Source: Apus apus (taxonomy: Eukaryota; Chordata; Aves; Apodiformes; Apodidae). From it: a stretch of 64,000 bases of DNA. The position numbers and the translations under genes were made by a program. Of the stretch, positions 25,020 to 36,600 are shown piece by piece. The notes beneath the pieces were generated by a model. The model was not told where the DNA came from. It did no database searches and saw only the letters and a list, made by a program, of their open reading frames with translations. The stretch spans positions 35,105,003 to 35,169,002 of the forward strand of contig NC_067286.1 in the NCBI RefSeq assembly GCF_020740795.1. The letters are read 5' to 3'. The stretch's first letter is position 1, and every line of letters starts with the position of its first letter.

Positions 25020-25640
25020 CGACAGAAGTAAAGCCGGGGTCGCCGTCCCCGCCCCCGGCCCAGCTCCAGCCCCGGCCCGGCCCGGCGCCCGCAGCGGCGG
25101 GAGGCGGGGCCGGATTGTGCGAGGGAACGGAAAGATCCGGCCCGGGTTTCCCTGCATCCTGGCGTCTCGGTGCCATCCGGGGGGAAGAGTTTAGGCGGTA
25201 GCGACCCCGGGAGGGATGAGGAAGGTGGATGTGCGGTGGCTGCTTTTTCAGGTCGCTCCCTGCTTCGCCCCCTGTCCCCGCTTGCCTCCCTTCCCCGCGG
25301 CCGGCTGTCAGCGTCGCTACGGGCTGCGCCGCGGCCTTGGGGCGTTGGGCCCGGCGCGACGCTGCGGGCCGCTCGTACAGCAGAGCCCTGGGCAGCACAG
25401 CAGAGCCCTGGGCAGCACAGCAGAGCCCTGGGCATTGCCGGGCGCGGAGCTGGTGCCGGGCTGTGCCGCGCCCGCCCCGCCGGCCGGCAGCGGTGGCCCT
25501 GCGGGCTGGAGGAGCCGCGGCGGGAACGGGCGAGTCGGGCCGGGCCGGCGCGGCCCCAGCGGGGAGCACCTCTCCGCTGTGGGAAAGCCGGCTGCGGTGG
25601 TGCCCCTGTTCGCTGTCTGCTTCTGTAAGAGCCGCCTCAG
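25020..25640 (+). promoter_or_regulatory. CpG island, probable ZNF770 promoter and first exon
   Basis: About 600 bp of very GC- and CpG-rich sequence in an AT-rich setting, with a GC box (GGAGGCGGGGCCGG near 25102). No TATA box was seen. It is the only CpG island upstream of the ZNF770 coding exon, and a 3' splice site precedes that exon, so a non-coding first exon should start here. A possible donor is TTCT|GTAAGAG with GT at 25625, and others lie at about 25899 and 25973. The exact start site and donor cannot be fixed. Long frames here on both strands are GC artefacts. Confidence 0.75.
25378..25434. repeat. 20-bp tandem repeat in the CpG island
   Basis: The unit CAGAGCCCTGGGCAGCACAG is repeated almost three times with no mismatch (25381-25434). 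Confidence 0.95.
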
Positions 25641-28600
25641 TAATTGCTGTCAAGTTTTAAGCTGGATTTAAGTGTGTCCTGCTGGGGGCGAGGGGGTTTG
25701 TGGTGGTCGTATCCGTCCCGGGGGTCAGGGCCTCCTTCAGAACTTCGGTTTGCTCTTAAACCGGCCTCGCTTTATCGTCATATATCTTTTGTTTTGTTTT
25801 GCTTCAGAAGGGGTTTTGAAAAACACATGGAAAATAGGAGGGAAAGAGTGATACTAGCTTTGAGGGGCTGTAATGCACGATGTATATTTCTGAATAACTA
25901 CTGGTGAGGGTTACATTTGTGACAGAATTTGTGCCCCCCGTCGCAGCAATCTAATCTTTTCCCTAGGGAAAGCTGGTGAGGAAATCCAGCCTGCAATGTT
26001 TGTCTCAGTGCTTAGGTTCCTACCTCTGCTGCATGCAGTTTCATAAATCAGCAGATATATTTTCACTTGTTTGTTTTGTATTTAATGTTAGAAGAGGCAT
26101 CATACATTTCTTTGCACGTCTGTTATTATAAATAATTTTCCTGTAGGTGTATCTGGAGGGTAGTGATCATTAACTTATCTCACAAGGGTCTGAAGATAAA
26201 CTAGTAACTTTGAAGAATCCTTCAGTAGTAAATTTAGAAATACATTGATTTTTAAACTCTTGAGGGGTTTGTTTTAATTATAGTAATGAGGCATAGGAAA
26301 ATAAGCAAGAATATTCATCTCATATAAAGTCAACTATATGGGTGTGGGAATTTGAGAGATGTTTCTACAACCTCTCTTGGAGACACCTCTGCTTTTGGAG
26401 ACAGAGCAACCTTCCCCACTCAACTTGTTTGTATGCTCATTAAGAACTTTGCAGCTGGAAGGATGATAATGTACTGGAGTCCTTGCTGTAATTTGAATCC
26501 AGTTCTACTCAAAACTGTAAATGGGTTGGGGAACAGTTTATTTCCATTTTCCTAAAGAGATGGCTCTTAGGTTTTGTTTTGGATTTTTTTGTTCTTTTTA
26601 ATCAGGTCTCTTCTATTTTAACTTAAGCATTCCCAGTTACTTTAATCTTTTCCTGTATATTATGCATTTAAGCTCTGATAATTCATTACCTTCTTCTCTT
26701 GACTGATTCCAATTAGTTCATATATGTGACTTGATTTGAAGGACAGTATTCAAAACTGGATGGAGTACTGCAGCTGAATTCTAAACAGTAATTAGTAGTA
26801 TGGAAGATATATGTGCTATCAAAGCTTTACTTCTGTTAATGCATCCTGGTATGGATGGTGTGCTTGCTGTTGGCATGATAATCTTCTGTTTCAACACAGA
26901 CTCCAGAAAGTCCCTCTTCCAGTTGATTATTCCTGCCTAAGTAGAAAATCTGGCATTTCTTCTTATTGATATTCCTTTTACCTGTTTTTTTGGTTTTGAT
27001 TTTGCTTTCCTAAAAAACCCCACATCTCTGATTTGTAAACACTGGTTTACAATTCAGAATTTTCTTCCATCATGTTTTCATTTTGTTGCAGCTTGCTGCC
27101 ATCTATAATATTAATAAACATAATCATTAAATAATACTAGACTTAGGAGAGTTCTCTGTGGACCTTCAATGGCCTACATTATTTCTTGGCTCTTTTTCTG
27201 CATGACTTTGCTGCCAAGATGAAAACTACTGTTGATTTAATATTAAATTGGACCTATGCAACAAACTAAAACCTTATCACATAGGGAAATACGTTTTCTG
27301 ACTCTAATTAGGACAAGCCTGTGTACTTGCAAGCCTGGCAGGAGACGGTATTCCAAGCTTGTCTTTTGGTCTTTGATCTTTAGCAGCAGCATGTTTATTC
27401 CTTAGATGTGAAAGGTACAGAGCACCCTGAAATAGATGTGGGGAAATCTATCCTTAGTAAATAAGTTTTGAAAATATGTTTGAGGCACACAGTAGCTCTT
27501 TTCTCCTTCCCCTCAATCCCTTAAGTTTTCCTCATCCGAACCTTTAGTCTTTCAGAGGGCAAGAAGACCACAGCAAGAAGCTCTGTTCTCTTTTTGACAC
27601 GTTGTACTACAGAGCATTTTCCTCATTTGCTAGATAGAATCTTTAACAAAATTATAAGCTAAACACAAAATCCCTTTTGCATATGTAATATGCCATAGCT
27701 GTCTCTTACTTTGGACCTTTATTCTTTGCATGTCACTATACTGTTTGAGCACTTTCCTGATGTGTAAATTAGATCTGTATGACAGTATGTTAACTAAAAT
27801 TCATCAACCTTTATAGTTCTTTCTCAGGAGGTTTTCCTTCCCTGCTAATGGAGGCTGCCTTGAGCTGTACAGAAACTTCCAGCATAGCAGAGAAGCCTTT
27901 CTCCTTTTCTCAGCCTGTCTAGCTTTGTCATAGCACAAACTAGAAAACATTTGGTCTCACACACTTTATCTCTCTAAACTCCCTGCCTTCCCGTGATGTG
28001 ACAACTGGGATGAAAAGGGGGGCTCTTAAGAGTTGTTTTCTAGCATCTTCAAAAGAAGACTGAAACTAAGCAGTGTTAACACTTTACAGGAAAAGACAAT
28101 AGGGAAGGAAAAGTTGACTTTCTTAACTGCTTCATACCATTTATAAGTCCTGTCCTGGGCAATTTCAGTGAAATTAGGTAACTCCTCAGTGTAGTGACAA
28201 CTGCAGCTAGGGTGTGCATCCAGACATTATTAAATAAGGCCCACAATTGTGTAGGAACATATATATGAGAGGTGGAATGATCCTACTGGATGACTAGGTT
28301 TCTTTCCATTTCTTTACAAAAATCTTGATTCACAAGATATTTTCAGTCTATTCTGCATGTCTTGAATCTCATTGTAACTTTCTTTAAATTGCAGTAGGCT
28401 GTTATTCTTTGCAATGAATTTAAATGGGCTTTTCAGATATTTTAAATTTTTTTAAAGCTAGAGACATTAACTGTGAAGAGAGAGGTCTTTTAGAGACACT
28501 GAATAAATTAATTTTTATTCTGCTGGTATACAGCAGAATAAATATACAGCTTGTGAGTTGCAGGTGTGAAAATACCATAAATTATAGTTGGTAGAAATGT

Positions 28601-30087
28601 ATTGTGCATCTCAAAGTTATTATAAGCCTAACTATTATGCTGTTGCTTTCAAGTTTACTCTTTCCATCCCTTTTCTTTTTATAAGGGCATATAGGTAATA
28701 CCAGAGAGGTATTTTTATTCTGGATATGACCAATTGGGATTAGTCCAGAGAGGATTAAAAAGATCAAAGACCAATAAGCTTTTGTTTTTGTTTTCTTTAA
28801 GTTGACCTAAAAGCAATACTTAGAAAATACAGAATTTTCCTAGTTAGCAAAAAAAAAAAAAAAAAAGGACATTGAATACATACAGTCATGACAAAGAACA
28901 CTTTTTAGGGTTTTTTTCAGGTTTAGATGGGAAAGGACAATGAAAATAACTTTGTAGTATGGAAGGGCTCAGCTGAGTGCAAGAAGCATCATAAGAGAGT
29001 GTCACATTGGAGCAGGGGACCTGCTGAGGTTAAGGAACCTCTTTCAGTGGGAATTATGAAGAGCACTTGGGAGGCTGTCTACACATGTATTGGCTTTGCA
29101 GTGGAAGGCTTGGACTAAATGATTGCTTGAGGTCCTTTCTAGCTGTTCCTATGAATATTTTCATAACTATTCATGCTCTCAGGTACTTGCAAAGTTATTG
29201 TTTCTTGTTTGCAAGTCATTATGCCTTATCTGAGACACAGTAGCTTGCCCAAGTGTGTTTCATCTGTTGAAAATTGAAGGGAAATAAAACCATTTAATTA
29301 GTTAATTTTAGATTAAAATAGTCATGATGATAAATTAGCTAATGACCTCTTTCTTTATGATTAATTTAGAATATATGCATGGTTAGGTATCACAATCTGG
29401 TATTCTAGCTCCATAGTGCAATAGTGAACACAGCCTGCGTTCATCCTTGTGGGGGTTACCCTCATTCTGGTTGTAGTTTACTGCTGATGCTCTTGCTGAC
29501 TAGTTCTGGTGTTTGCCATTTGGAGATAAAGCAAAAAAATTACACTACTGTTTCTGCCCGATACAGTTAATTAAGATACAGAAGTGTAAATAGGAACTTT
29601 GTGCTTAGTTTCAGTGCATTCTTAATTTTTACTTCTCACTAACACTGCATTCGTTTAATTTTTATTTCTGAAGCCAAAGAGTCCCTAGTTCGTTCTTTCT
29701 CTCATCTTCATAAATACTGTATCTGGGAGTTAGAACTACTGCTACAGGGTTGAAATTTATTACAGTAAATTTTTATGGAATGCTTTATTTGTGTATAACC
29801 TAAATATCATAATGCAGATGAACTGTATATTATTTGGAAGTAACTTGCAGGACTAAGCAATATCTGTATTACAGCACAGATGACTTAAACTTTTTATTTC
29901 TTCTGGAAAGTAGTCTAGTTTTTCTGTATCATATAACAAGTGATTACTCTGAGGAAAGCATTTGAAGCTAAGTTAAATCAGGAGTATTCCAATCTAGATG
30001 CTTTTGGTCTCTTATATAGAAAGCAAGACAAACTTGGGCAATTATGTATTAATATAGGCTAAAATAATACTCTCTTTCTTATTTTAG
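25641..30087 (+). other. Probable ZNF770 5' UTR intron
   Basis: AT-rich, no conserved frames. It ends in a pyrimidine-rich tract and TTTTAG at 30082-30087. It contains an A17 run at 28851-28866 and a weak CR1 tail near 29085. The donor is not determined. Confidence 0.55.
29085..29155 (+). mobile_element. Short CR1-like 3' end
   Basis: GGCTTGGACTAAATGATTGC followed by TTGAGGTCCTTTCTAGCTG resembles the final part of CR1 3' ends (compare GTTGGACTAGATGATC at 14051). It is short and diverged. Confidence 0.4.
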
Positions 30088-30227
30088 GGACCTGTGGGAT
30101 TTAAGAATATCTCTCCTAAGAGAATTTGCTGCTTCTACAGCTTCCGTCTTAGTGTGCATTGATGATTTCATTTGAAATACCTATCTGAAGAAACTAACAG
30201 TAAGCGAGGTGTAACTGCTTTTTAAAA
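30088..30227 (+). other. ZNF770: ZNF770 5' UTR part of the coding exon
   Basis: From the acceptor AG at 30086-30087 to the start codon. An in-frame TAA at 30201-30203 lies 24 bases before the ATG, with no ATG between, so this frame cannot start further upstream. Confidence 0.7.
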
Positions 30228-32420
30228 ATGTTCAAAGTTCAGCAGTGTGTAACAGCTAACAGGATACCCAAGAAAAAGCCATATATCTGTGACATTTGCT
30301 GTAAGCAGTTTGAAACACCGTCAAAATTAGCTAGGCATTATCTAATACATACTGGTCAAAAGCCTTTTGAATGTCATGTATGCCATAAAACATTTAGGCA
30401 ACTAGTCCACTTGGAGAGGCATCAGTTAACCCATAATCTGCCTTTTAAGTGTACTGTTTGTCACAGAACCTTCAAAAACTTAATCACTTTTTTAAAGCAT
30501 CAGCAGCTTCATAATGAAAATTATCAGAGTGATACCAAGCAAGCAGAAAACTCTGTGAATTTTGAGCAAGACAGGGTCACTTATGGCATATTTCAATGTT
30601 CTATGTGCTGGAAGTCTTTTACAACTGAAAAGAGGTGGATGCTGCATCAGTGCCTGAAGGCAGATCATCTACATGGTGCCAGAAGGAGAAAGAAAACTCA
30701 CACGTGTGAATCGTGTAACAAGACATTTCCATCAAGATCTAAGTTGGAAAGACACTTCCTTATTCACACTGGCCAGAAACCTTTTAAGTGTTCTTCATGT
30801 GGTAAATCTTTCAGGCAGTCAACACACTTGAAAATTCATCAGCTCACACACACGGAGGAAAGGCCTTTTCAGTGCTGCTTTTGTCAGAAGCGGTTTAAAA
30901 TACAGAGCAAACTCGTGAAGCACAAACAGCTCCATGCCAGAAATAAGACTTTCCCCAATATTTTATACAAAGCGAAGACTCTTAAATATCCTAGACTACA
31001 GAACCTGTTGGAAGGAAAGAGGGATAGCTGTGAGAGTGCTGACACTTTCCAATCACAGGAGAATGACCCACATGATGTTCACTCAATTTATACAGTACCC
31101 TTTCAGTGCCCAGCATGTGAGCAGTGTTTTGAAACAGAGCAGGTTCTAAATTTGCACAAGTGTTGTTATCTGAGAGATGGCAAAAGTTCAAATAGTGGTA
31201 CAACAGCGTGCAGCTGCACACTCATCATGAAAAATAAGATTATAAAGAAGCAGAAGCGTACTGGAGGAAAAGCAACAGATTTTTCTCTGACTGACAGAAA
31301 AAAAATAAAATTAGGTCACTTTAAAAGTCCTGACCTGGTTGCAGCTAGAGATCAGTGTTCTGATCAGCATGCTTCCACTAAACCTTTCAAGGATTGCCAT
31401 AGCAAGCTTGACATGCACAAGGCACTTAGTAATCGGATGAAAAGAACATTTGCTGTGCCATTACCTTGGCAAGAGCACCCACAACCTCACGACTTTGGAA
31501 TTAAGTTACAAGGTATGCTCACTGGTGAAAGCATGTTAAACATCGATGATTCACTGCATAATAAAGGTGACGCTTTTTATGGTTCATCAGATGATGGTTT
31601 CTTTGATAATCCAGAAATACTTCACTGTTCTTTTTCAGCTTCTGCTAAAAATATACATAATAGACACAAAGTGTGTAAATGTGACAGATGTGAAAAAATC
31701 TTTCCATCTTCATCCAAACTTCAAAGACACTATCTTATACACACAGGACAGAAGCCCTTTGGCTGTAATGTTTGTGGAAAGACATTTAGACAGTCAGCTC
31801 ACTTAAAAAGACATCAGCTCACCCATACTGAAAAGAGACCCTGTAAAAGCCCTGTTTGTCAGGTGGAATTTGAAAATCTGAACAAAGTTTTCAATCATCA
31901 GGGAGATCACGCTGAATTTAAGTCGTCTCAGCCTTTGGGTTACTCGGGTTATTCTCAAGCACCTTCACAGGCATCAGGCTTTCAAGAATTTGAGCTTATT
32001 CAGTCAAACCAAGCAGCTGAAATCAAAGTTGAAATTGAGTCAGGGGACCTTGTTCTTGACACCAGCAGTAGAAACACACAGCCATATTTGTGTAGTAAAT
32101 TCCTGGAAACAGAGCAAAGCTCTTACAGCTGTTGTCACGGTTTTTCTGAAGGCACTGAAAAAAGTGAAGTTGTTAACAAATTGTATCAATGCAGTATCTG
32201 CTTTAAAACTTTTAAATCACCCTCTAAGCTTGAAAGACATTACCTGATGCATGCTGGACAGAAGCCCTTTGAATGTTTAGTTTGTGGTAAAAATTTCAGA
32301 CAGGCCCCACATTTGAAAAGACATCACCTTATTCACTTTAAAGAGAGCTTAAAGCTGAGTTCCACTGAGCAGCAACCGGAGAGTATATTGTTTTTATCAA
32401 AACTGCATAATGCCCTGTGA
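30228..32420 (+). CDS. ZNF770: ZNF770 orthologue, C2H2 zinc finger protein, 730 aa
   Basis: A single-exon coding region for a nuclear DNA-binding protein with about nine canonical and three degenerate C2H2 fingers. Canonical fingers are near residues 19-41, 47-69, 73-95, 158-180, 186-208, 214-236, 483-505, 511-533, 653-675 and 681-703. Degenerate ones lie near 122-142, 293-314 and just after 533. Linkers are of the TGQKP type. Four copies of a two-finger module are visible: an SKLxRH finger followed by an FRQ..HL finger. There is no KRAB, SCAN or BTB domain. Between finger groups are long basic or Ser-rich segments. K600 lies in an IKVE SUMO-type site. Identity rests on strong remembered match to human ZNF770 (about 690 aa) and on AQR being the next gene downstream on the same strand, as in human. 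The role is presumably transcriptional regulation; targets are not visible here. Confidence 0.93.
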   Translation: MFKVQQCVTANRIPKKKPYICDICCKQFETPSKLARHYLIHTGQKPFECHVCHKTFRQLVHLERHQLTHNLPFKCTVCHRTFKNLITFLKHQQLHNENYQSDTKQAENSVNFEQDRVTYGIFQCSMCWKSFTTEKRWMLHQCLKADHLHGARRRKKTHTCESCNKTFPSRSKLERHFLIHTGQKPFKCSSCGKSFRQSTHLKIHQLTHTEERPFQCCFCQKRFKIQSKLVKHKQLHARNKTFPNILYKAKTLKYPRLQNLLEGKRDSCESADTFQSQENDPHDVHSIYTVPFQCPACEQCFETEQVLNLHKCCYLRDGKSSNSGTTACSCTLIMKNKIIKKQKRTGGKATDFSLTDRKKIKLGHFKSPDLVAARDQCSDQHASTKPFKDCHSKLDMHKALSNRMKRTFAVPLPWQEHPQPHDFGIKLQGMLTGESMLNIDDSLHNKGDAFYGSSDDGFFDNPEILHCSFSASAKNIHNRHKVCKCDRCEKIFPSSSKLQRHYLIHTGQKPFGCNVCGKTFRQSAHLKRHQLTHTEKRPCKSPVCQVEFENLNKVFNHQGDHAEFKSSQPLGYSGYSQAPSQASGFQEFELIQSNQAAEIKVEIESGDLVLDTSSRNTQPYLCSKFLETEQSSYSCCHGFSEGTEKSEVVNKLYQCSICFKTFKSPSKLERHYLMHAGQKPFECLVCGKNFRQAPHLKRHHLIHFKESLKLSSTEQQPESILFLSKLHNAL

Positions 32421-33392
32421 AATTATATATTAACATTTTGGTTGCATAATTATTAAAAGGCTTATGTTAGGCTAAAGTAGAAAAAGGGGAAAAAGTTTAA
32501 TGACAAAAAATGTTTTTGTGACATTATAGAATAGTTAATAGAAAAAAAATAACTGCTTTGTATGTGCTTGAAGTTCTATGGATGAGGAATTAGATCTTTT
32601 CCCTTTTTATGATAAATTGTAAGTAGATAATGCTAAAGTAGCAGAGTTTATAATCAAAGAATTTCACTGCATCATTATCTCTACTTCTTTGTATATCCCT
32701 TTTTTTAACTTTTTCGGCCAATTCATAGAGTACTGAACTTTTTTGCTGCAATGAAAGGGGACAAGATATCAGCATTTCACACAAGCCTACTATCTGTTCC
32801 AGTCTCCTTTCCTTCAAGCACACATACTGCACTGGTAAAATAACTGTTTTCTAAGATGTGATAATGACTTGGATGAGGAGTTTTGTCAGGAAGTCATGTT
32901 CTTGTTACATTAAATATAAGAGACTGAGAATGACTTTTCACTCAAATTAAGTAATCCTTATTTTGTCTTAATAGAATCTGTATTTATACTTTCTGGTAAG
33001 TAGAGAGCTTTGCCCATTGTGCCTGCAGGGCTCGCAAAATGTGTAAATGCAGCGGAGCTTTATTTATTATGAACAAGAATGAAGTTTGCTTCTTTTTTTT
33101 TTTTTTTTTCCTCGGGAAAAACTACCTTTTAGGATATTTTCTTTTGTTACACAACTGCTGATAAGTTGAAACGTGAAGTTCAAAATCCTATTTCTAAATT
33201 AACATATCTGTAAGATATATGGTGTTCTGTTCACTATTTAAAGAGATCGATATTTATTTAAGTAAAATGGCTTTGATATCTTTTAGATTTTGGAAGTGAT
33301 TTATCTAGGTTTTGCTGTGGCATGAGCTTTCTAGGTTGAAGGGAGTTTTCATTTTATTTTTGTAAATGTTATTCTTTTCTGTTTTCATAGAG

Positions 33393-33398
33393 AATAAA
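33393..33398 (+). terminator. Candidate poly(A) signal AATAAA
   Basis: First canonical hexamer at a plausible distance after the ZNF770 stop codon, about 970 bp downstream. Confidence 0.5.
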
Positions 33399-33575
33399 AC
33401 CAGGAGAGATACTCAGAAACAGTCTGTAGTTTCTGTGGTTTTTGTATAACAGATTATTTCAGTACATTAATAATTACTATATATTGAGACTTTTTCTCCT
33501 TATGTGAATTGTTTCATATTGAAAGAATACTGTATGTTTTGATAGTGTATTGTAGAGTTCCCTTAAAATACTTGT

Positions 33576-33581
33576 AATAAA
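33576..33581 (+). terminator. Candidate poly(A) signal AATAAA
   Basis: Second canonical hexamer, followed by T-rich sequence (33583-33611) that could serve as the downstream element. Confidence 0.55.
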
Positions 33582-33600
33582 CTATTTTATTTATATTGTA

Positions 33601-36600
33601 TTTTTATTGTTTACATTACATGAAAACCAGTTTTGAAACTATATGACATTCAATATGCAGAAACGTTTTAGCCTGCATATCAAAATAACTAACTTTGCAC
33701 GTTAGAACAATAGGTTTTGTTTCAGGTAGTTTTTGTTACTGAAATAAAACAGAAATATGTTTAAAGATAGTAAGATCTTTCTTAAGAAGTCAGTGATTTA
33801 AAAAAATGCTATGTTTGAGAGTAATGCTTAGAGAATGCTAAACTTTGACTAAAATGAGGGGAAGGCAATATGGAAAGCTACTTTTCAGGGATGAAGGGAC
33901 ACACTTAGGAAGTGTTACTGTGATTAATTTTGATATGAGTAATCTTTGGGCCCTGTGGGATTTCAGAAGGGCATTAAGGGCCACTTTGTTTATCTGGCTC
34001 TCTACCACTTTATGAAAAGTTTTGTGTCAGCATAAATTCTCAATTTTGGGGAATTATAGCATAAATAGCTAGCTAAATAGAAATAAGAATAGAATAAGAA
34101 TAGAAATAAGAATAGAAATAAATAGCTAGAAAATGGCAAAGTGGTTTCTTAAAGGAGGAAAAAAAATATTATGTTGAAATCCTGTCTCTTTTGAAGTTAA
34201 CAGTAAAATTCTCCAAGTACCTTTGAAAACTTGAGCTAAAATGGTTTTTTCCAGTGTTAACAATAACACTTTGTTAGTATGTAAGTAATTTTCCATAATG
34301 CTTCAAGGCAAGTTCAGGGCATCAGTCTTTCAAGTCTCCTTGGTGGCAAAGACATTGCCTGTGGTTTTGTCAGGAGCTGATGGCTAACAGTAATAATCTC
34401 ATAGTGCTGAAGTAGTAGGGATTTTTTAAGACTATATGCAGAACCAAAGCACCTTGTAAACAGGAAAAGTGTGTCCTGTGTTAATACTGAGCTCCCCCCA
34501 AGGAGAACTTCTCAAACTTCATGGATTCAGCTTTAAGGTAGTTCTGTGTGGAATAAATGAAGGACCAGGTATTTTAAAACAAGCAGAAAAAAGCAAAGGG
34601 TTTAGTTTGGTTATTTTTTTAAAGACAAATAAAGTATGTCATACTAAACTCACTGGAACTACAGTACTAAATGATCACATTACCGATTTTCTGTCTAGAA
34701 AAATGTCATTAAATAACTTTAAAATGTTTATTATTTTAATTGCTGTGCTATCCTTGCAATGTTTGCAGAAAGTCAAAACTTGCAGAATATCTATATAAAT
34801 ATTCCTATTTATGTCTAGGGAAAAATTCAAAAAAGAAAAAAGCCATAATAAACTGCAGAAAAACTTTCAGTAATTTTGTATCTACTTTCACTGAATGGTT
34901 TCTTACTTGCCTGTGACATGCTCTATTATAGCAAGACCCAACCAGAAAAGTTAGTGAGGCAAATGGGAGACAGACACAAAAGAAACTTAATTGAAGTTAA
35001 TGAGACCTTAGGCTTCAAATTGAGATGCTGGATCTAATATTTAGTTTTACTAGCTGCCTTTTAGTATAAATTTAAAACTCTGAAAGTAATAATCTTGCAG
35101 CAGTAGCTCATGTAACAGATAAGTACAGTTGGATAACTCTTAAATCAATAAAGACTATGGATTAGGTCCCTCTAACGGCTTCTTGTAATAATGTTGAAAA
35201 TGCCTAGATCTCCTAAATAACTAAAGGGGTCACGGTTCATGTTCTTAGCATAAGGTTTTGTGGATTTGCAAAGTGCTAGCTTTAACTTAATAGCCTAGTT
35301 TTATGGTCTGATGGCAATGAATGAGATGTGTCTGAGAGGCAGCTAGCATAAGGAAAATTGAAATTATGCAAGTGACTTTTCTATGCTTTCATATACCTTA
35401 TTTTCTCCAGGTTGAGCAAATTAATTGTATTTCTTCATATAATGACTAGTTCTGTCAAGCAGCTTTTAAACAGCATCTTTTTTAGCACATGCTAAAAAAG
35501 TGAATCTTCAAAGTCCTTGTGAGTTTCATGAAGGAGAAATGAACCTTATGCCAACAAAATCACTCACAAGTAGAACTGATAATTTTCTTTTTCAGAAACT
35601 ACTGTTCTAACATGGAAGTGTCACTATGTCTGCCCTGAGTTATCAAAAGTCTTTGAATGCTGTTAAACTTCTGTACTCTGCCATTCCTGTTCCTGTCTGC
35701 TTCCTGAATATGCTAATATGTGACTTGATTCTGCTGCACACCTGACGTAGTTTGGATATGCAGCCAAATTGTTTTCCTCTTCACTGGAATTCTTCTAGCA
35801 TTCCTGATCCCAATTTGTATGGGTCCATCAACCCCCTTACATGACCTATGGAGTTATGGAGCTGCTTGTTGCATGTGTGCTGTCATGGCAAGCAAAATGG
35901 TGCCTGAGGATGTGAGGGTATGAGGATGTGAGAAGCTGACCAGCTATGGTGAAGACTGTGGCTTGTGATTCTCTGCTGAAAATGGTCTATGTCTGTAGCA
36001 TAGTAAGAGCATATGGAAATGGTGGCTAGCCAGCTTTTCCTAAGGCTGTGTCACTGGTATGTGCCTTGCTGACATAGCAAAGGAGAGGAACACAAATAAT
36101 TTTGCTATTCAAAAAAAGTACAATTCTGTTCCTAAGGTGAAGAAGCCAACTACACATGCTCTCTCCCCCTTGTACTGCTAATCCCCTGCACTCAATTTTA
36201 TTGACATAAAGGAAAACATTTATCTTCCTGATATGCAAATTTGCATAATTTATTTATACATTTTTAAAATATTATAAATTTTAATGCTTAGTATGTGTTT
36301 GCAAAAGTAGTTTGTCGAGCTACAGAAACTCTGATGATTTCCTTAATTTCTACTTTATTTTGTTTCTAAGGGGAACCTGAAAATACAGCTTAACAGAGAA
36401 ATTCCTGTTAGTGACAGTGCAGTCCTACAAAAATGAGCAGAAATCTGCTAAGCCATCTAGACACCTCAAGTGTCTCAGTCAACTTGAGGATAATTTTTAA
36501 GATAAAATGTTATTTTTTTTTTTCATGACACTGAAAACAACCTTGGTAACTTAATTTGCCATAGTGCACTTTATCTTGTACTTTATACTCTGGGTCTTGA

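Larger units (their letters stand above)
32421..33600 (+). other. ZNF770: ZNF770 3' UTR
   Basis: AT-rich non-coding sequence after the TGA, with a T19 run near 33092-33110. Two AATAAA signals (33393-33398 and 33576-33581) give likely 3' ends at about 33415 and 33600. A third lies at 33743-33748. Confidence 0.6.

Noticed and set aside
25000-25671. Several long overlapping open frames on both strands in the ZNF770 CpG island
   Set aside because: GC-rich sequence has few stop codons. The frames overlap on both strands, have Ala/Arg/Pro/Gly composition and match no family.
30934-32247. Short frames overlapping ZNF770 in other frames
   Set aside because: They are out-of-frame readings of the zinc finger exon, with no independent evidence.
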